From the NCBI RefSeq assembly GCF_000820105.1, contig NZ_CDDB01000068.1, positions 62,001-126,000 of the forward strand: a stretch of DNA of 64,000 bases, in the 5' to 3' direction. Position 1 is the first letter of the stretch. Every line of letters starts with the position of its first letter. The DNA comes from Aeromonas schubertii (GTDB lineage Bacteria > Pseudomonadota > Gammaproteobacteria > Enterobacterales > Aeromonadaceae). Made by a program: the position numbers and the translations under genes. This document shows positions 34,697 through 42,940 of this stretch, one piece after another. The notes under the pieces are model-generated. The model ran no database searches, was not told the DNA's origin, and worked only from the letters and a program-made list of their open reading frames with translations.

Positions 34697-35158
34697 CTAG
34701 ATTCGGATGGCGTCGCGTTGTGCCGGGGCGGGGGGCTCGGCCGGGATCTGCTGTTCCTGCATGGCGAGTCTGGCTTGCCACTCCAGGGCTTGCCCGGTCA
34801 GTTGCTCGAGCCAGGCACCCAGTGCCCCGGCACTCAGTTGTGACAGAGGACGCTTGCCAAAGAGCACCAGCTGGCGGCCATCCGGCGACAGGGCAAGGGT
34901 CTGTCCCCCGGTGGCGATGCCGGCATAGTTCCCCTGGGCCAGCAGTTCCAGGGTCTGCAGGCGTCGGGCCGGCTCGCGAGAAAGTATCCCTATGCTGGCC
35001 ATCAACATCAGGGTCGTCTCGTCATCGGATTCCTGTTCGAAGAAGAAGAGCGGCAGCTTGTCGTCGACAAGCAGTTGGCAGCGCCTCGTCTCATCGAGTC
35101 GCAGTGGGGGAAATCCCCAGCGGGTGCTGAAATCGTCGAGCACGGCTTGTAGCGTCAT
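34697..35158 (-). CDS. CesT-family type III secretion chaperone
   Basis: 153 aa, acidic N-terminal region, with the fold pattern of class I T3SS chaperones. The opening helix (QAVLDDFSTRWG) is followed by beta strands CQLLVDDKLPLFFFEQE, then LQTLELLAQGNY, then TLALSPDGRQLVLFGKRPL, then a closing helix LSAGALGAWLEQLTGQALEW. These proteins are dimeric, bind the N-terminal 50-100 residues of one effector and keep it secretion-competent. The C-terminal tail (Pro/Ala-rich, 137-153) is extra. The downstream 481-aa gene is the natural client. A candidate ExsA-type activator site lies 54 bp upstream. Confidence 0.75.
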   Translation of the reverse strand: MTLQAVLDDFSTRWGFPPLRLDETRRCQLLVDDKLPLFFFEQESDDETTLMLMASIGILSREPARRLQTLELLAQGNYAGIATGGQTLALSPDGRQLVLFGKRPLSQLSAGALGAWLEQLTGQALEWQARLAMQEQQIPAEPPAPAQRDAIRI

Positions 35159-35211
35159 CGTCTACTCCTTATTGGGTGTGGCTCTATTGGGAACCTATCT
35201 CACCCTCTACG

Positions 35212-35236
35212 CTGTCACTGATGGTCGTATTTTTGT
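35212..35236 (-). promoter_or_regulatory. Candidate ExsA-type activator site
   Basis: On the minus strand the 25-mer reads A-rich block (CAAAAAT), ACGAC, four bases, then AGTGACAG. Against the P. aeruginosa ExsA consensus as I recall it (A-rich, MYGRC, then YTGYAAK) only four specified positions differ, including the full ACGAC core. The TGACAG end would double as the -35. It is 54 bp from the chaperone ATG. Confidence 0.45.
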
Positions 35237-35399
35237 CAGCCATCACGGGAGGAGAGTGGGAGTGTGAGCCGACGCATATGGAGAGCCGGAAGTGGCAATC
35301 CTTGCCGCCCCGGGGATAAGGCTGCCGCCTCCTGGAGTGGCGGGTGACGGGAGAGTGGCGATGACACGCCCCGTGAGGCGGTATGTTGAGGTGCAGATA

Positions 35400-35560
35400 A
35401 ATTGGCCTGTTTTTTGCTCAGCATGGTTGGGTCCGTCAGAGACCCGGCGTCGGCCAACGATGCACTAAGCTCAGGAGAATGATGACAGTGGTCATCAGAG
35501 GAGGGGACCCCTGGGCCTTCTCCCCGGATACCGGCCTTCGGGCCGGTATTTCTTTATTTA
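35400..35560 (+). ncRNA. Possible small transcript ending in a strong terminator
   Basis: The gap 35159-35646 has no clear gene. On the plus strand a 9-bp stem (35528-35536 with 35541-35549) with a TTCG tetraloop and TTCTTTATTT tail forms a strong terminator about 90 bases ahead of the chemoreceptor gene. Upstream lie a GATGAC/GTCATC stem (35481-35496) flanked by GGA-containing stretches and a GGGG/CCCC stem. This could be a small RNA or a leader attenuator. An alternative is a short ORF from the ATG at 35479 (AGGAG upstream) running through the hairpin to 35607. Confidence 0.3.
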
Positions 35561-35646
35561 CTCAAACCATGAGGTGGCTCATGCAGAACATGGATACGGT
35601 CGCCTAATCTGTTAGTTGACCTTTCGGTAAGTTAATGAGGTGAGGG

Positions 35647-37620
35647 ATGAAAAAGCTTGGGCTGACCGGCAAGATGCTGCTGATCGTCTGTCTTCCACTC
35701 CTGGCGCTGCTCTTTTTCTCGGGCCGCTTCGTGTTGGAGCGTTATCAGAGCGGCGAGCGGATGGGAGAGGCATTGGCACAGCTGGCTATTGTGCAGGAGA
35801 CGGCGCAACTGGCCCACGAGCTGCAAAAAGAGCGCGGCATGTCGGCAGGATTTGTCGGCTCGAAAGGGAGCAAGTTTGCGGGGGCCCTGCCCGAGCAGCG
35901 CGCCCGGGTTGACGCCCTGCTTGGCCGCTTTGCCAGCGAGCCCTCCCTGCGGGCCCTGAGCGACGTACAGCAGGCCTTGCAAGGGTTGACGGCCATGCGT
36001 GAGCGGGTTTCGGCCCTCTCGGTGCCGGTCGGGGATATGGTCTCCTTTTATACCGGTCTGATTGGCCATCTGCTGGGGGCTGTCGATGGGGTCAGTCAGC
36101 GCAGCGAAGATGCGGATCTTGCGCTGCAGACCAGCGCCTATGCGGCCTTCTTGCAGAGCAAGGAGCGCCTGGGGCTGGAGCGTGCCACGTTAAGCAATGT
36201 CTTCGCCAGTGACGCCTTCACTCCCGTGCTGCTGCAGAAGTTTATTGCCTTGCTATCGGCCCAGCAGACCTATCTGGAGCGATTCAATGCCCAGGCCACC
36301 GAGGCACAGCGCACCCTGCTGGCCACTACCTTGCAGAATCCTGTGGTGGGCAAGGTAGCCGAGCTGGAGCAACTGGCCCTCGGCAAGGCCAATGAGGGGC
36401 AGTTCGGGGTCGATCCGGAGCAGTGGTTTGCCCTCAGCACCCAGAAGATAGAGCTGCTCAAGGGGGCGGAGGATAGCCTCTATCGGGAGCTCAATCAGGG
36501 GGTGACCCGGCTCTATGAGGCCACTTGGCGCCAGTTCTGGTGGGCGGCAGGGGCCGTGCTGCTCTGCCTGCTGGTGACCATGGTGGTGAGCTGGAAGATA
36601 GTCACCGACCTGCATCAGGGCTTTACCCGTCTGCACCGAACCTTCCGCAGTCTGGTTCAAAACAACGACCTGAGTGTGCGGGTGAACTGGCACTCCGGTG
36701 ATGAGCTGGGGGCCCTGGCCCGGGATCTCAACCATTTCCTCGAGCATCTGGAGGGGCTGATGGTCGAGGTGCGTCGCTCCTGCCATGTGCTGACGCGCAG
36801 TGCCGCCGATTCGGCCCGGGTGATCGCCGAAGTCAATGAGGGGGTGGCTCGCGGCTTTGGTCAGGTCGATCTGGTGGCCACGGCGGCTACCGAGATGGCC
36901 AGTACGGTCACCGAGATAGCGCGCAATGCGACCGAAACCTCCCAGGCGACCCAGCAGGCAATCGGGCGGGCCCGTCAGGGCGACGAGGAGGTGGATCAGA
37001 CCATCGCCGCCATTCAACGGGTCTCCTCGACCCTGGCCGAGACCCAGTCTCTGGTCGACAGCCTCAATGCGGAGACCGAATCGGTTGCCGCGGCGCTGGA
37101 TCTTATCAAGCAGATCTCCGATCGCACCAACCTGCTCGCCCTCAATGCCGCTATCGAGGCGGCCCGGGCCGGGGAGTCGGGGCGTGGTTTTGCGGTTGTC
37201 GCCGAAGAGGTGAGAGCGTTGGCGGCACGCACCCAGCAATCGGCCGATGAGATAGAGCAGATGCTCACGAGATTGCGCAGTGGCGCCCGTCAGGCGGTGG
37301 CGGCCATGCATTCGGGCAGTGAGCAGGCCGATCGCTGCGTGCATGAGGCCAAACGGGCCGGCGGTGAGCTCTCCGGGATCGTCAACGAGGTTCGCCGGGT
37401 CAGCGACATGACGGCCCAGGTGGCCACAGCGACCGAAGAGCAGCGTTATGTGACCGATGATATCCAGAGCAATGTGCTCGGAATAAGGGAGCTCTATGAA
37501 GCCCATCGCCAGCACTCTGCAACGCTGGAGCAAAGCAGTATGGAGCTCGATGCCCTGGCCCGTGAGCTCTCGAGCCGCCTCGAGCGCTTTCGCCTTCGCG
37601 ACGAAATGACGCCCCACTAA
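35647..37620 (+). CDS. Methyl-accepting chemotaxis protein with NIT sensor domain
   Basis: 657-aa chemoreceptor. TM1 is about 8-28; the large periplasmic domain (about 40-290) carries the NIT pattern ([20 protein letters not shown] near its start and [17 protein letters not shown] in the middle), proposed to sense nitrate/nitrite. TM2 is about 298-320, followed by HAMP (about 321-375) and a cytoplasmic signalling domain. Its hairpin tip [19 protein letters not shown] is intact, so it should couple to CheA/CheW. There is no C-terminal pentapeptide for CheR tethering (it ends DEMTPH). It is monocistronic; ligand specificity is inferred only from the domain. Confidence 0.92.
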   Translation: MKKLGLTGKMLLIVCLPLLALLFFSGRFVLERYQSGERMGEALAQLAIVQETAQLAHELQKERGMSAGFVGSKGSKFAGALPEQRARVDALLGRFASEPSLRALSDVQQALQGLTAMRERVSALSVPVGDMVSFYTGLIGHLLGAVDGVSQRSEDADLALQTSAYAAFLQSKERLGLERATLSNVFASDAFTPVLLQKFIALLSAQQTYLERFNAQATEAQRTLLATTLQNPVVGKVAELEQLALGKANEGQFGVDPEQWFALSTQKIELLKGAEDSLYRELNQGVTRLYEATWRQFWWAAGAVLLCLLVTMVVSWKIVTDLHQGFTRLHRTFRSLVQNNDLSVRVNWHSGDELGALARDLNHFLEHLEGLMVEVRRSCHVLTRSAADSARVIAEVNEGVARGFGQVDLVATAATEMASTVTEIARNATETSQATQQAIGRARQGDEEVDQTIAAIQRVSSTLAETQSLVDSLNAETESVAAALDLIKQISDRTNLLALNAAIEAARAGESGRGFAVVAEEVRALAARTQQSADEIEQMLTRLRSGARQAVAAMHSGSEQADRCVHEAKRAGGELSGIVNEVRRVSDMTAQVATATEEQRYVTDDIQSNVLGIRELYEAHRQHSATLEQSSMELDALARELSSRLERFRLRDEMTPH

Positions 37621-37625
37621 AGACC

Positions 37626-37657
37626 AGAGGCCATCGCAGACGCGGTGGCCTCTTCCT
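37626..37657. terminator. Terminator between the chemoreceptor and the desaturase-family gene
   Basis: AGAGGCCA (37626-37633) pairs with TGGCCTCT (37646-37653), followed by TCCTTT. It lies between convergent genes. Confidence 0.7.
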
Positions 37658-38677
37658 TTACGGGGTCGACTCCTGCTGCCGTCCCTGGCTTCGGGTGGCT
37701 CGCCACAGTTTGCAGGCAGTAACCCAGAAGGGACGCATGATCAGATTATGCAGGCGCATATAGCGTTCGTTGTCCTTGGGGCCGACGCCGAACTCCAGCG
37801 ACTCCGGCACCGGCGTCGTGACATAGAGGGTGCCGAACATCCAGTCCCACAGGGAGAGATTGGTGCCAAAGTTGCGGTTGAAATGCCTGGGGTCCCGACT
37901 GTGGTGGATCTGGTGCTGGGCCGGGCTGTTGAGGATGTGTTCGATGCGGGGGCCGAAGGAGAGCCAGATATGGGTATGGCGCAGATTGGCGGCCAGGGAG
38001 TTGAAGATAAGCACCATATAACTCACCCCGAACAGGGTGTATTTATCCACTTCACCGCCGCATAACCAGTAGACCACCCCCGCATAGAGGGCGAGCAGGG
38101 TCCCTTTGAGGATCATCTCGCACAGCTTCTCCATCACATGGATACGGCTGGCGGTTGGCGGCACCATGACGGTGGCGCTGTGGTGCACCTTGTGAAACTC
38201 CCATAGCCAGCGGCCATGGAAGGCGCGATGCAGCCAGTAGTGGGCAAAGTCGCTCACCAGGAAGGCCCCCAGGCCATAGAGTGCCATGAGAGTGAGATTC
38301 TCCCCAAGGCGCGGGCGGGCACCCCACAGTCGCTCCAACAGTGCCTGCACATCCCCGCTCTTGAGCAGCAGGGGATCGAGCCAGCCCAGGACAGGGAGGA
38401 TGAAGACGACATGGAGGATGGCCCGCACGAAGTAGTACTGGTAATCGACCAGCGCCGAGCGGTGTAACCAGATTCGCCGTCCTCCCAGAAAGGCACCGAA
38501 ACTGTGCGCCTGGCTATACCCTTTGCGTGTCTGGTGGCGATAGAGCAGGAAGGCGACCAGCAAGGAGATGGCCAGAAAGGGGAGGCCGAGACGACCGTTA
38601 AAGTCGAGCAACCCCTCGGCCTTGTGCCAGAGCGGGGAGAGGAAAAACTGGGTCAGGCTATCCATATTGGGGTCCAC
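37658..38677 (-). CDS. Fatty acid hydroxylase / sterol desaturase family protein
   Basis: Integral-membrane di-iron oxygenase, 339 aa. The three histidine clusters are complete: HYWLHR, HKVHHS and HQIHHS, with a further NLRHTH between them. Several hydrophobic segments (about 30-45, 85-103, 130-145, 190-215) fit the family topology. Members hydroxylate or desaturate lipid chains; the substrate cannot be told from sequence. It is monocistronic, convergent with the chemoreceptor and divergent from the CHASE4 gene. Confidence 0.85.
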   Translation of the reverse strand: MDPNMDSLTQFFLSPLWHKAEGLLDFNGRLGLPFLAISLLVAFLLYRHQTRKGYSQAHSFGAFLGGRRIWLHRSALVDYQYYFVRAILHVVFILPVLGWLDPLLLKSGDVQALLERLWGARPRLGENLTLMALYGLGAFLVSDFAHYWLHRAFHGRWLWEFHKVHHSATVMVPPTASRIHVMEKLCEMILKGTLLALYAGVVYWLCGGEVDKYTLFGVSYMVLIFNSLAANLRHTHIWLSFGPRIEHILNSPAQHQIHHSRDPRHFNRNFGTNLSLWDWMFGTLYVTTPVPESLEFGVGPKDNERYMRLHNLIMRPFWVTACKLWRATRSQGRQQESTP

Positions 38678-38823
38678 TACGGCATTGGGATGCCATTTTA
38701 AATGCTAATGGAAATCACTTCCACACGTCTCTCGCCCCCTGTAAACAGGTAAGTGCCAGGCGCGGCGCGCAGTGCTATGGTGGTGTTTTAGACTCAAGGT
38801 GCCACCCTCTGCCGGAGCTCACC

Positions 38824-40404
38824 ATGAAGATTAGCCGCCGAATCACCCTCTCCATCCTGTTGGTGCTGCTGTTGCTGCTGACCTCGGGCTATCTGGGGCT
38901 GCATCTGCTGGTCGAGGAGCGCTTCGCCGAGCTCGAGCGCGGGGCCATTGACCGCAACCAAAATCGGGTGGTGCAGGCCATCGGTGGTGAGGTAGGCAAT
39001 CTGCTGCGCCTGACCCGGGACTGGGCCGAGTGGGACGACACCTATCACTATATGGCCGATCGGGATCCCCGCTATCTGGCCTCGAACATCAATGCCCGTA
39101 CCTTTGAAACACTGGGGTTTGACCATATTGCCATCTATGACGGTGCTCGCCACCTGCTGTTTGCCCAGGGTTATGAGCAAGGGCGCGTTGGCCCCCTGTC
39201 TGCCGAGCAGTTGGCACGGCAGGAGCGCCTGTTGGCCCGTCAGCCCGTGGGGCGGGAGTTCTCCGGCCTCTGGCTGGATGGAGAGGAGCGTCTTTTGATT
39301 GCTGGCGCCCCCATTCTCACCAGCGAGGGGGAGGGGCCCAGCCGTGGCATCTTGTTGCTCGCCAGGCATCTGGACGATCCCTTGTTGGTGCAGCTGAGAA
39401 AGCGCCTCTCCCTGACTCTGGTGCTACCCGATGAACAGGCCCTGGCTTCGGCCCTTAACGAAGAGCAGAGGCGCAACCTGATGCTGGGAGAGCGGGCCCT
39501 CAAGGTGGCGGGGCAGGAGATCACCGTCTTCGGAGCTCTTGAGGGGCTGGAGGGGCAGATGATCCCCTTCTCGGTCACCCAGGGGCGTATGTGGCGGGAA
39601 GAGGGACGCGCCATCGCCAATCGCCTGATCCTGTGGGGAGGGGGAGCCGTGCTGCTGTTTGGTGCCCTGGTGCTGCTCATCCTCAATCAGGGGGTCACGG
39701 CCAGGCTGGAGCGGCTGGCCGCCAACCTGCGGCTTATCACCAACGAGGGGACGGTGCGACGGGTGTTGGTGGAGGGGAGAGACGAGTTGGCGCAGGTTGC
39801 GCTCGACTGCAATCAGATGCTCGATACCCTGGAAACGCTGCGCGAGGAGCAGCTCATGGCCCAACGGCGCCTGCGCGGTCAGCTCGATGCCCTGCTGGCC
39901 CTGGCGAGCAGCGATGCCCTGACCCGGGAGGATGCCAGACGCGCCGCCGGAGTCGTGACCCGTGCCATCTGTGAAGGGACGGGGGCGGTGCGCGCCAGCC
40001 TCTGGTTTTGCACCGAAGGGGAGGAGCGTCTCTACTGCCAGGATCTCTATCTCGCCTCCAAGCAGGAGCATCAGCAGGGTTTCTCTATGCCCATGGCCAT
40101 GTTGCAGGGGCGCTACGAGCAGTCCCGTCAGGGGGATGAGCCCTGCCTGGTGCTCAGTGACCCCTATGACCTCGCCCGCTTCAGCGCCATGCTCACCCAG
40201 CTTGGCCTCACCCCCTTTGCCGGTCGTGTCCTGATGGCCCCCTTGCACCATGAAGGGGAGCTGCTCGGCTTTATCATTGCCGAGCATGAACGTCCCCAGC
40301 AGGCCTGGCAGGCAGACGAGCTCACCTTCGTGCTCTGCGTCTGCGATTTTTCCACCCAGACCTTGCTGACCTTGAGCAAACTCATTCGTCTCAACGGACA
40401 TTAA
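38824..40404 (+). CDS. CHASE4-HAMP-GAF membrane sensor without output domain
   Basis: 526 aa. TM1 is 7-29, the periplasmic CHASE4-type domain 32-262 (with DWAEWDDTYHYM typical of the family), TM2 266-287 and HAMP about 288-342. A short coiled coil leads into a GAF-like domain (about 365-520), after which the protein stops. The usual GGDEF, EAL or kinase output is absent, and nothing resembling one remains downstream before bufA. It may signal by protein-protein contact, or it may have lost its output domain. The CHASE4 part resembles that of the GGDEF/EAL protein at 12.6-15 kb in architecture, so pairing with a separate c-di-GMP enzyme is conceivable. Confidence 0.8.
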   Translation: MKISRRITLSILLVLLLLLTSGYLGLHLLVEERFAELERGAIDRNQNRVVQAIGGEVGNLLRLTRDWAEWDDTYHYMADRDPRYLASNINARTFETLGFDHIAIYDGARHLLFAQGYEQGRVGPLSAEQLARQERLLARQPVGREFSGLWLDGEERLLIAGAPILTSEGEGPSRGILLLARHLDDPLLVQLRKRLSLTLVLPDEQALASALNEEQRRNLMLGERALKVAGQEITVFGALEGLEGQMIPFSVTQGRMWREEGRAIANRLILWGGGAVLLFGALVLLILNQGVTARLERLAANLRLITNEGTVRRVLVEGRDELAQVALDCNQMLDTLETLREEQLMAQRRLRGQLDALLALASSDALTREDARRAAGVVTRAICEGTGAVRASLWFCTEGEERLYCQDLYLASKQEHQQGFSMPMAMLQGRYEQSRQGDEPCLVLSDPYDLARFSAMLTQLGLTPFAGRVLMAPLHHEGELLGFIIAEHERPQQAWQADELTFVLCVCDFSTQTLLTLSKLIRLNGH

Positions 40405-40505
40405 AAAAAAAGTTTGTTGGGGTGAAATTTATCGGCCGTGATCCCGGTTTTATCTGTGAGCGTGTCATGAGGGCACGTTAACCACAGTAAAAAAGGAAAC
40501 TGATC

Positions 40506-40763
40506 ATGAGCAAATCTATCGCAATCGCCTCCGTCGTTACCGGTCTGCTGGCCCTGGGTGCCCAGATGGCAGCTGCCCCCGCCTTTGCCGCAGACGAGAA
40601 AGAGAAGTGCTATGGGGTGGTCAAGGCCGGCAAGAATGATTGCGCCACCAAGTCCAGCTCCTGCGCCGGTACTGCCAAGGAAGATGCCATGAAGGATGCC
40701 TTCGTCGTCGTCCCCAAGGGGCTGTGCGAGAAGCTGGCCGGCGGTAGCCTCAAGCCCATGTAA
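40506..40763 (+). CDS. bufA1: Bufferin precursor peptide BufA1 (DUF2282)
   Basis: 85-aa RiPP precursor. Residues 1-29 are a long signal peptide (ends AFAA), then a short core with four Cys (35, 46, 53, 74) in the family pattern CYGVVKAGKNDCAT, SSSCAG and VPKGLCEKLAGG. In characterised bufferins the cytoplasmic BufB/BufC enzyme converts core Cys to thiooxazole groups that bind copper, and the peptide is then exported and protects against copper. It is first of a four-gene unit with bufB, bufC and a DoxX gene. The RBS AAAGGAAA lies upstream of the ATG; no ECF-sigma promoter motif was recognised in the 101 bp before it. Confidence 0.88.
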   Translation: MSKSIAIASVVTGLLALGAQMAAAPAFAADEKEKCYGVVKAGKNDCATKSSSCAGTAKEDAMKDAFVVVPKGLCEKLAGGSLKPM

Positions 40764-40809
40764 GCGGAGGGCAGGGGGCCTGCGCCCCCTGCCGTCTCAG
40801 GAGCGACCG

Positions 40810-41652
40810 ATGAATAGCGCGTATCACCCTCTGGTCGGCATAGGCTGGCGTCCCCCCCACTACCAGGCTCTGCTCACCGAGCGTCCTGCGCTGGGGTGGC
40901 TGGAGGTTCATAGCGAAAACTACTTCAACCCTCACGGCGAGGCACGGGAATGGCTGCGGCAGGCCGCTCGCCACTACCCGATCAGCCTGCACGGAGTCGG
41001 CATGTCGCTGGGATCGGCCGATCCCCTCGATCGCCATCATCTGCGTCAGCTACAGCAACTGATCGACGAGACGAAGCCGATCCGGGTCTCCGAACATCTG
41101 AGCTGGAGCTCGGTGGATGGCCGTTTCTTTAACGATCTCTTGCCCATGCCCTATACCCGGGCGGCGCTGGCTCACTTTGCCGACAAGGTGAGCGCGGTAC
41201 AAGATGCTCTGGGGCGCCGCCTGCTGATTGAGAATCCCTCTTCCTACTTTATGTTTGCCGCACCGGAGCTGACCGAGTGGGAGTTTCTGGCCCGCTTGCA
41301 GCAGCTGACCGGATGCGGGCTCTTGCTCGATCTCAACAACCTCTATGTGAGTGCCCATAACCACGGTTTCGACCCGGAATGCTATCTGGCGGCCCTTGAC
41401 CCGGATACGGTCGAGGAGATCCACCTGGCCGGATATACCGAGAAGGTGCTGCCCGAGGGGCGCATTTATATCGATACCCACAGTGCCCCCGTCGTCGATG
41501 GCGTGTGGCAACTCTACCGCCAATGGGTTGCCCACCACCCCGTGCTGACCCTGATCGAATGGGATCTCGAGATCCCCTCCTTCGATGTGCTGCTGGCTGA
41601 GGCTGGCAAGGCCGCCACCATACTGGAGGCATCGCATGAGCGCGCTGCATGA
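40810..41652 (+). CDS. bufB: Bufferin maturase BufB, MNIO (DUF692) family
   Basis: Multinuclear non-haem iron oxidative enzyme that modifies Cys residues of the precursor peptide. 280 aa from the ATG at 40810, with AGGAG upstream. TIM-barrel metal-ligand motifs are in order: HGVGMSLGS, SEHLSW, IENPSSY, LLDLNNLYVSAHNHG, EIHLAGY, DTHSAPV and LIEWD. All His/Glu/Asp/Asn ligands expected for the iron site are present. It overlaps bufC by 17 bp, which indicates coupled translation and fits the BufB-BufC complex. Confidence 0.9.
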   Translation: MNSAYHPLVGIGWRPPHYQALLTERPALGWLEVHSENYFNPHGEAREWLRQAARHYPISLHGVGMSLGSADPLDRHHLRQLQQLIDETKPIRVSEHLSWSSVDGRFFNDLLPMPYTRAALAHFADKVSAVQDALGRRLLIENPSSYFMFAAPELTEWEFLARLQQLTGCGLLLDLNNLYVSAHNHGFDPECYLAALDPDTVEEIHLAGYTEKVLPEGRIYIDTHSAPVVDGVWQLYRQWVAHHPVLTLIEWDLEIPSFDVLLAEAGKAATILEASHERAA

Positions 41653-42415
41653 GTGGCAGCAAGGGGTCGCCAGAGCCCTGCTGACCGAGGGCGATGAGGT
41701 GGCGATGACCCTGCAGCAGGGGGCGATTCCGGCCGAGGCGCTGCTGCAGATCTACCGTAATCACTTCATCTTGAGCCTGAGTGAGGCACTGGCGGCAACC
41801 TATCCGGCGGTAGCCGCCATGGTGGGGGAGGAGTATTTCGCCGTCGCCGCTCGCGGCTTTGTGTTGGCCACCCCCCTCAACCACGGGGCGCTGCAAGATT
41901 ACGGAGAGGGGTTTGACGGCTGGTTGGCGAGCCTGCCGACGACGGCTCATCTCCCCTGGCTGGCCGACTTGGCGCGGTTTGAATGGGTGCGCGAGCGCTG
42001 TGCCTTGCGCCCCCACGATCCACGCCACTTCGATCCCGACTCGCTGGCGGGCCTGGATCCCGTCCTCATTGGCAAGGGACATCTGGTGCCGGTGCAGGAT
42101 CTCTGTCTGTTTCGGGCAGAGGCACCGGTGGCGGCACTCTGGGCGATGGCCCTCTCTGACGGGGCGGCACCGGATGCGCTGGATAGCCCCTGCTGGCTGG
42201 CTTTGCGCAAGGGGGCGGATCACCGGGTCGTGGGGATCCCCCTCACCCCCGAGCAATGGCAACTGCTGGTCAGCATTGAGGCCGGCGACACCCTGGATAC
42301 CCTGGCCAGTGAGCAGAGCGACCTGCTCGCGACTCTGGCCACCCTGCTGCCCCATCGACTGATTGCGGGGTGGCAACCGAATAATAAGGAGTCCCTTGAT
42401 GAATCCCCTATTTGA
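41636..42415 (+). CDS. bufC: Bufferin partner protein BufC (DUF2063)
   Basis: 259 aa from the ATG at 41636, inside the bufB end. The N-terminal DUF2063 DNA-binding-like domain (LQIYRNHFILSLSEALAATYPAVAAMVGEEYF) is typical. In studied systems the partner protein recruits the precursor leader to the MNIO enzyme. The C-terminal half is a less conserved winged-helix-like region (PEQWQLLVSIEAGDTLDTL). Its end overlaps the DoxX gene by 17 bp. Confidence 0.88.
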   Translation: MSALHEWQQGVARALLTEGDEVAMTLQQGAIPAEALLQIYRNHFILSLSEALAATYPAVAAMVGEEYFAVAARGFVLATPLNHGALQDYGEGFDGWLASLPTTAHLPWLADLARFEWVRERCALRPHDPRHFDPDSLAGLDPVLIGKGHLVPVQDLCLFRAEAPVAALWAMALSDGAAPDALDSPCWLALRKGADHRVVGIPLTPEQWQLLVSIEAGDTLDTLASEQSDLLATLATLLPHRLIAGWQPNNKESLDESPI

Positions 42416-42857
42416 ATCGGCCCTGCGTTGGCAGGCCCGCCTGCAGCCGCACCTTCTCGATCTGCTCCTGCTGCTGGCCAGAGTGACCGTCGCCGCCGCC
42501 TTCCTGCGGGCCGGGATCCTGAAGATCAGCAGCTGGGACAGCACCCTCTACCTGTTCGAGTTTGAGTATCAGGTACCTCTGCTGCCCTGGCAGTGGGCCG
42601 CCTGGATAGGTACCGGCACCGAGCTGCTGCTGCCCCCCTTGCTGTTGCTGGGGCTGATGACGCGCCCTGTGGCTCTGCTGCTGTTTGGCTTCAATGCCAT
42701 GGCCGTGCTCTCCTACCCCGCCTTGTGGGAGCAGGGTTTCTACGATCACCGCCTGTGGGGATGGCAACTCTTGACCCTGGTTATTCTGGGAGGCGGCCGT
42801 TGGTCGTGGGACCGACTGCTGTGGCGCGGCAAGGGGATTTTGCAACCGGGTCATTAA
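42399..42857 (+). CDS. DoxX family membrane protein of the bufferin operon
   Basis: 152 aa from the ATG at 42399 (AAGGAG upstream, within the end of bufC). Four hydrophobic helices are seen, opening LLDLLLLLARVTVAAAFLRAGILKI, the DoxX signature. DoxX-like genes close many bufferin operons, and their function there is unknown (redox or metal handling is suggested). The tight overlap and the terminator 27 bp downstream make this the last gene of the unit. Confidence 0.85.
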   Translation: MNPLFESALRWQARLQPHLLDLLLLLARVTVAAAFLRAGILKISSWDSTLYLFEFEYQVPLLPWQWAAWIGTGTELLLPPLLLLGLMTRPVALLLFGFNAMAVLSYPALWEQGFYDHRLWGWQLLTLVILGGGRWSWDRLLWRGKGILQPGH

Positions 42858-42883
42858 TGGTTTATTCAGTTGCCTTACCCTAT

Positions 42884-42918
42884 AAGGGAGCCCGGGAGCC
42901 GGGCTCCCTTCATCTTTT
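42884..42918 (+). terminator. Bufferin operon terminator
   Basis: A 12-bp perfect stem (42884-42895 with 42899-42910, GAG loop) is followed by CATCTTTTTT. Confidence 0.9.
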
Positions 42919-42940
42919 TTCCCATTCGGAGTCGCAGTAG

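Noticed and set aside
35236-35457. 73-codon minus-strand ORF upstream of the chaperone
   Set aside because: Low-complexity Pro/Ser/Arg composition, no RBS, and it overlaps the candidate regulatory site.
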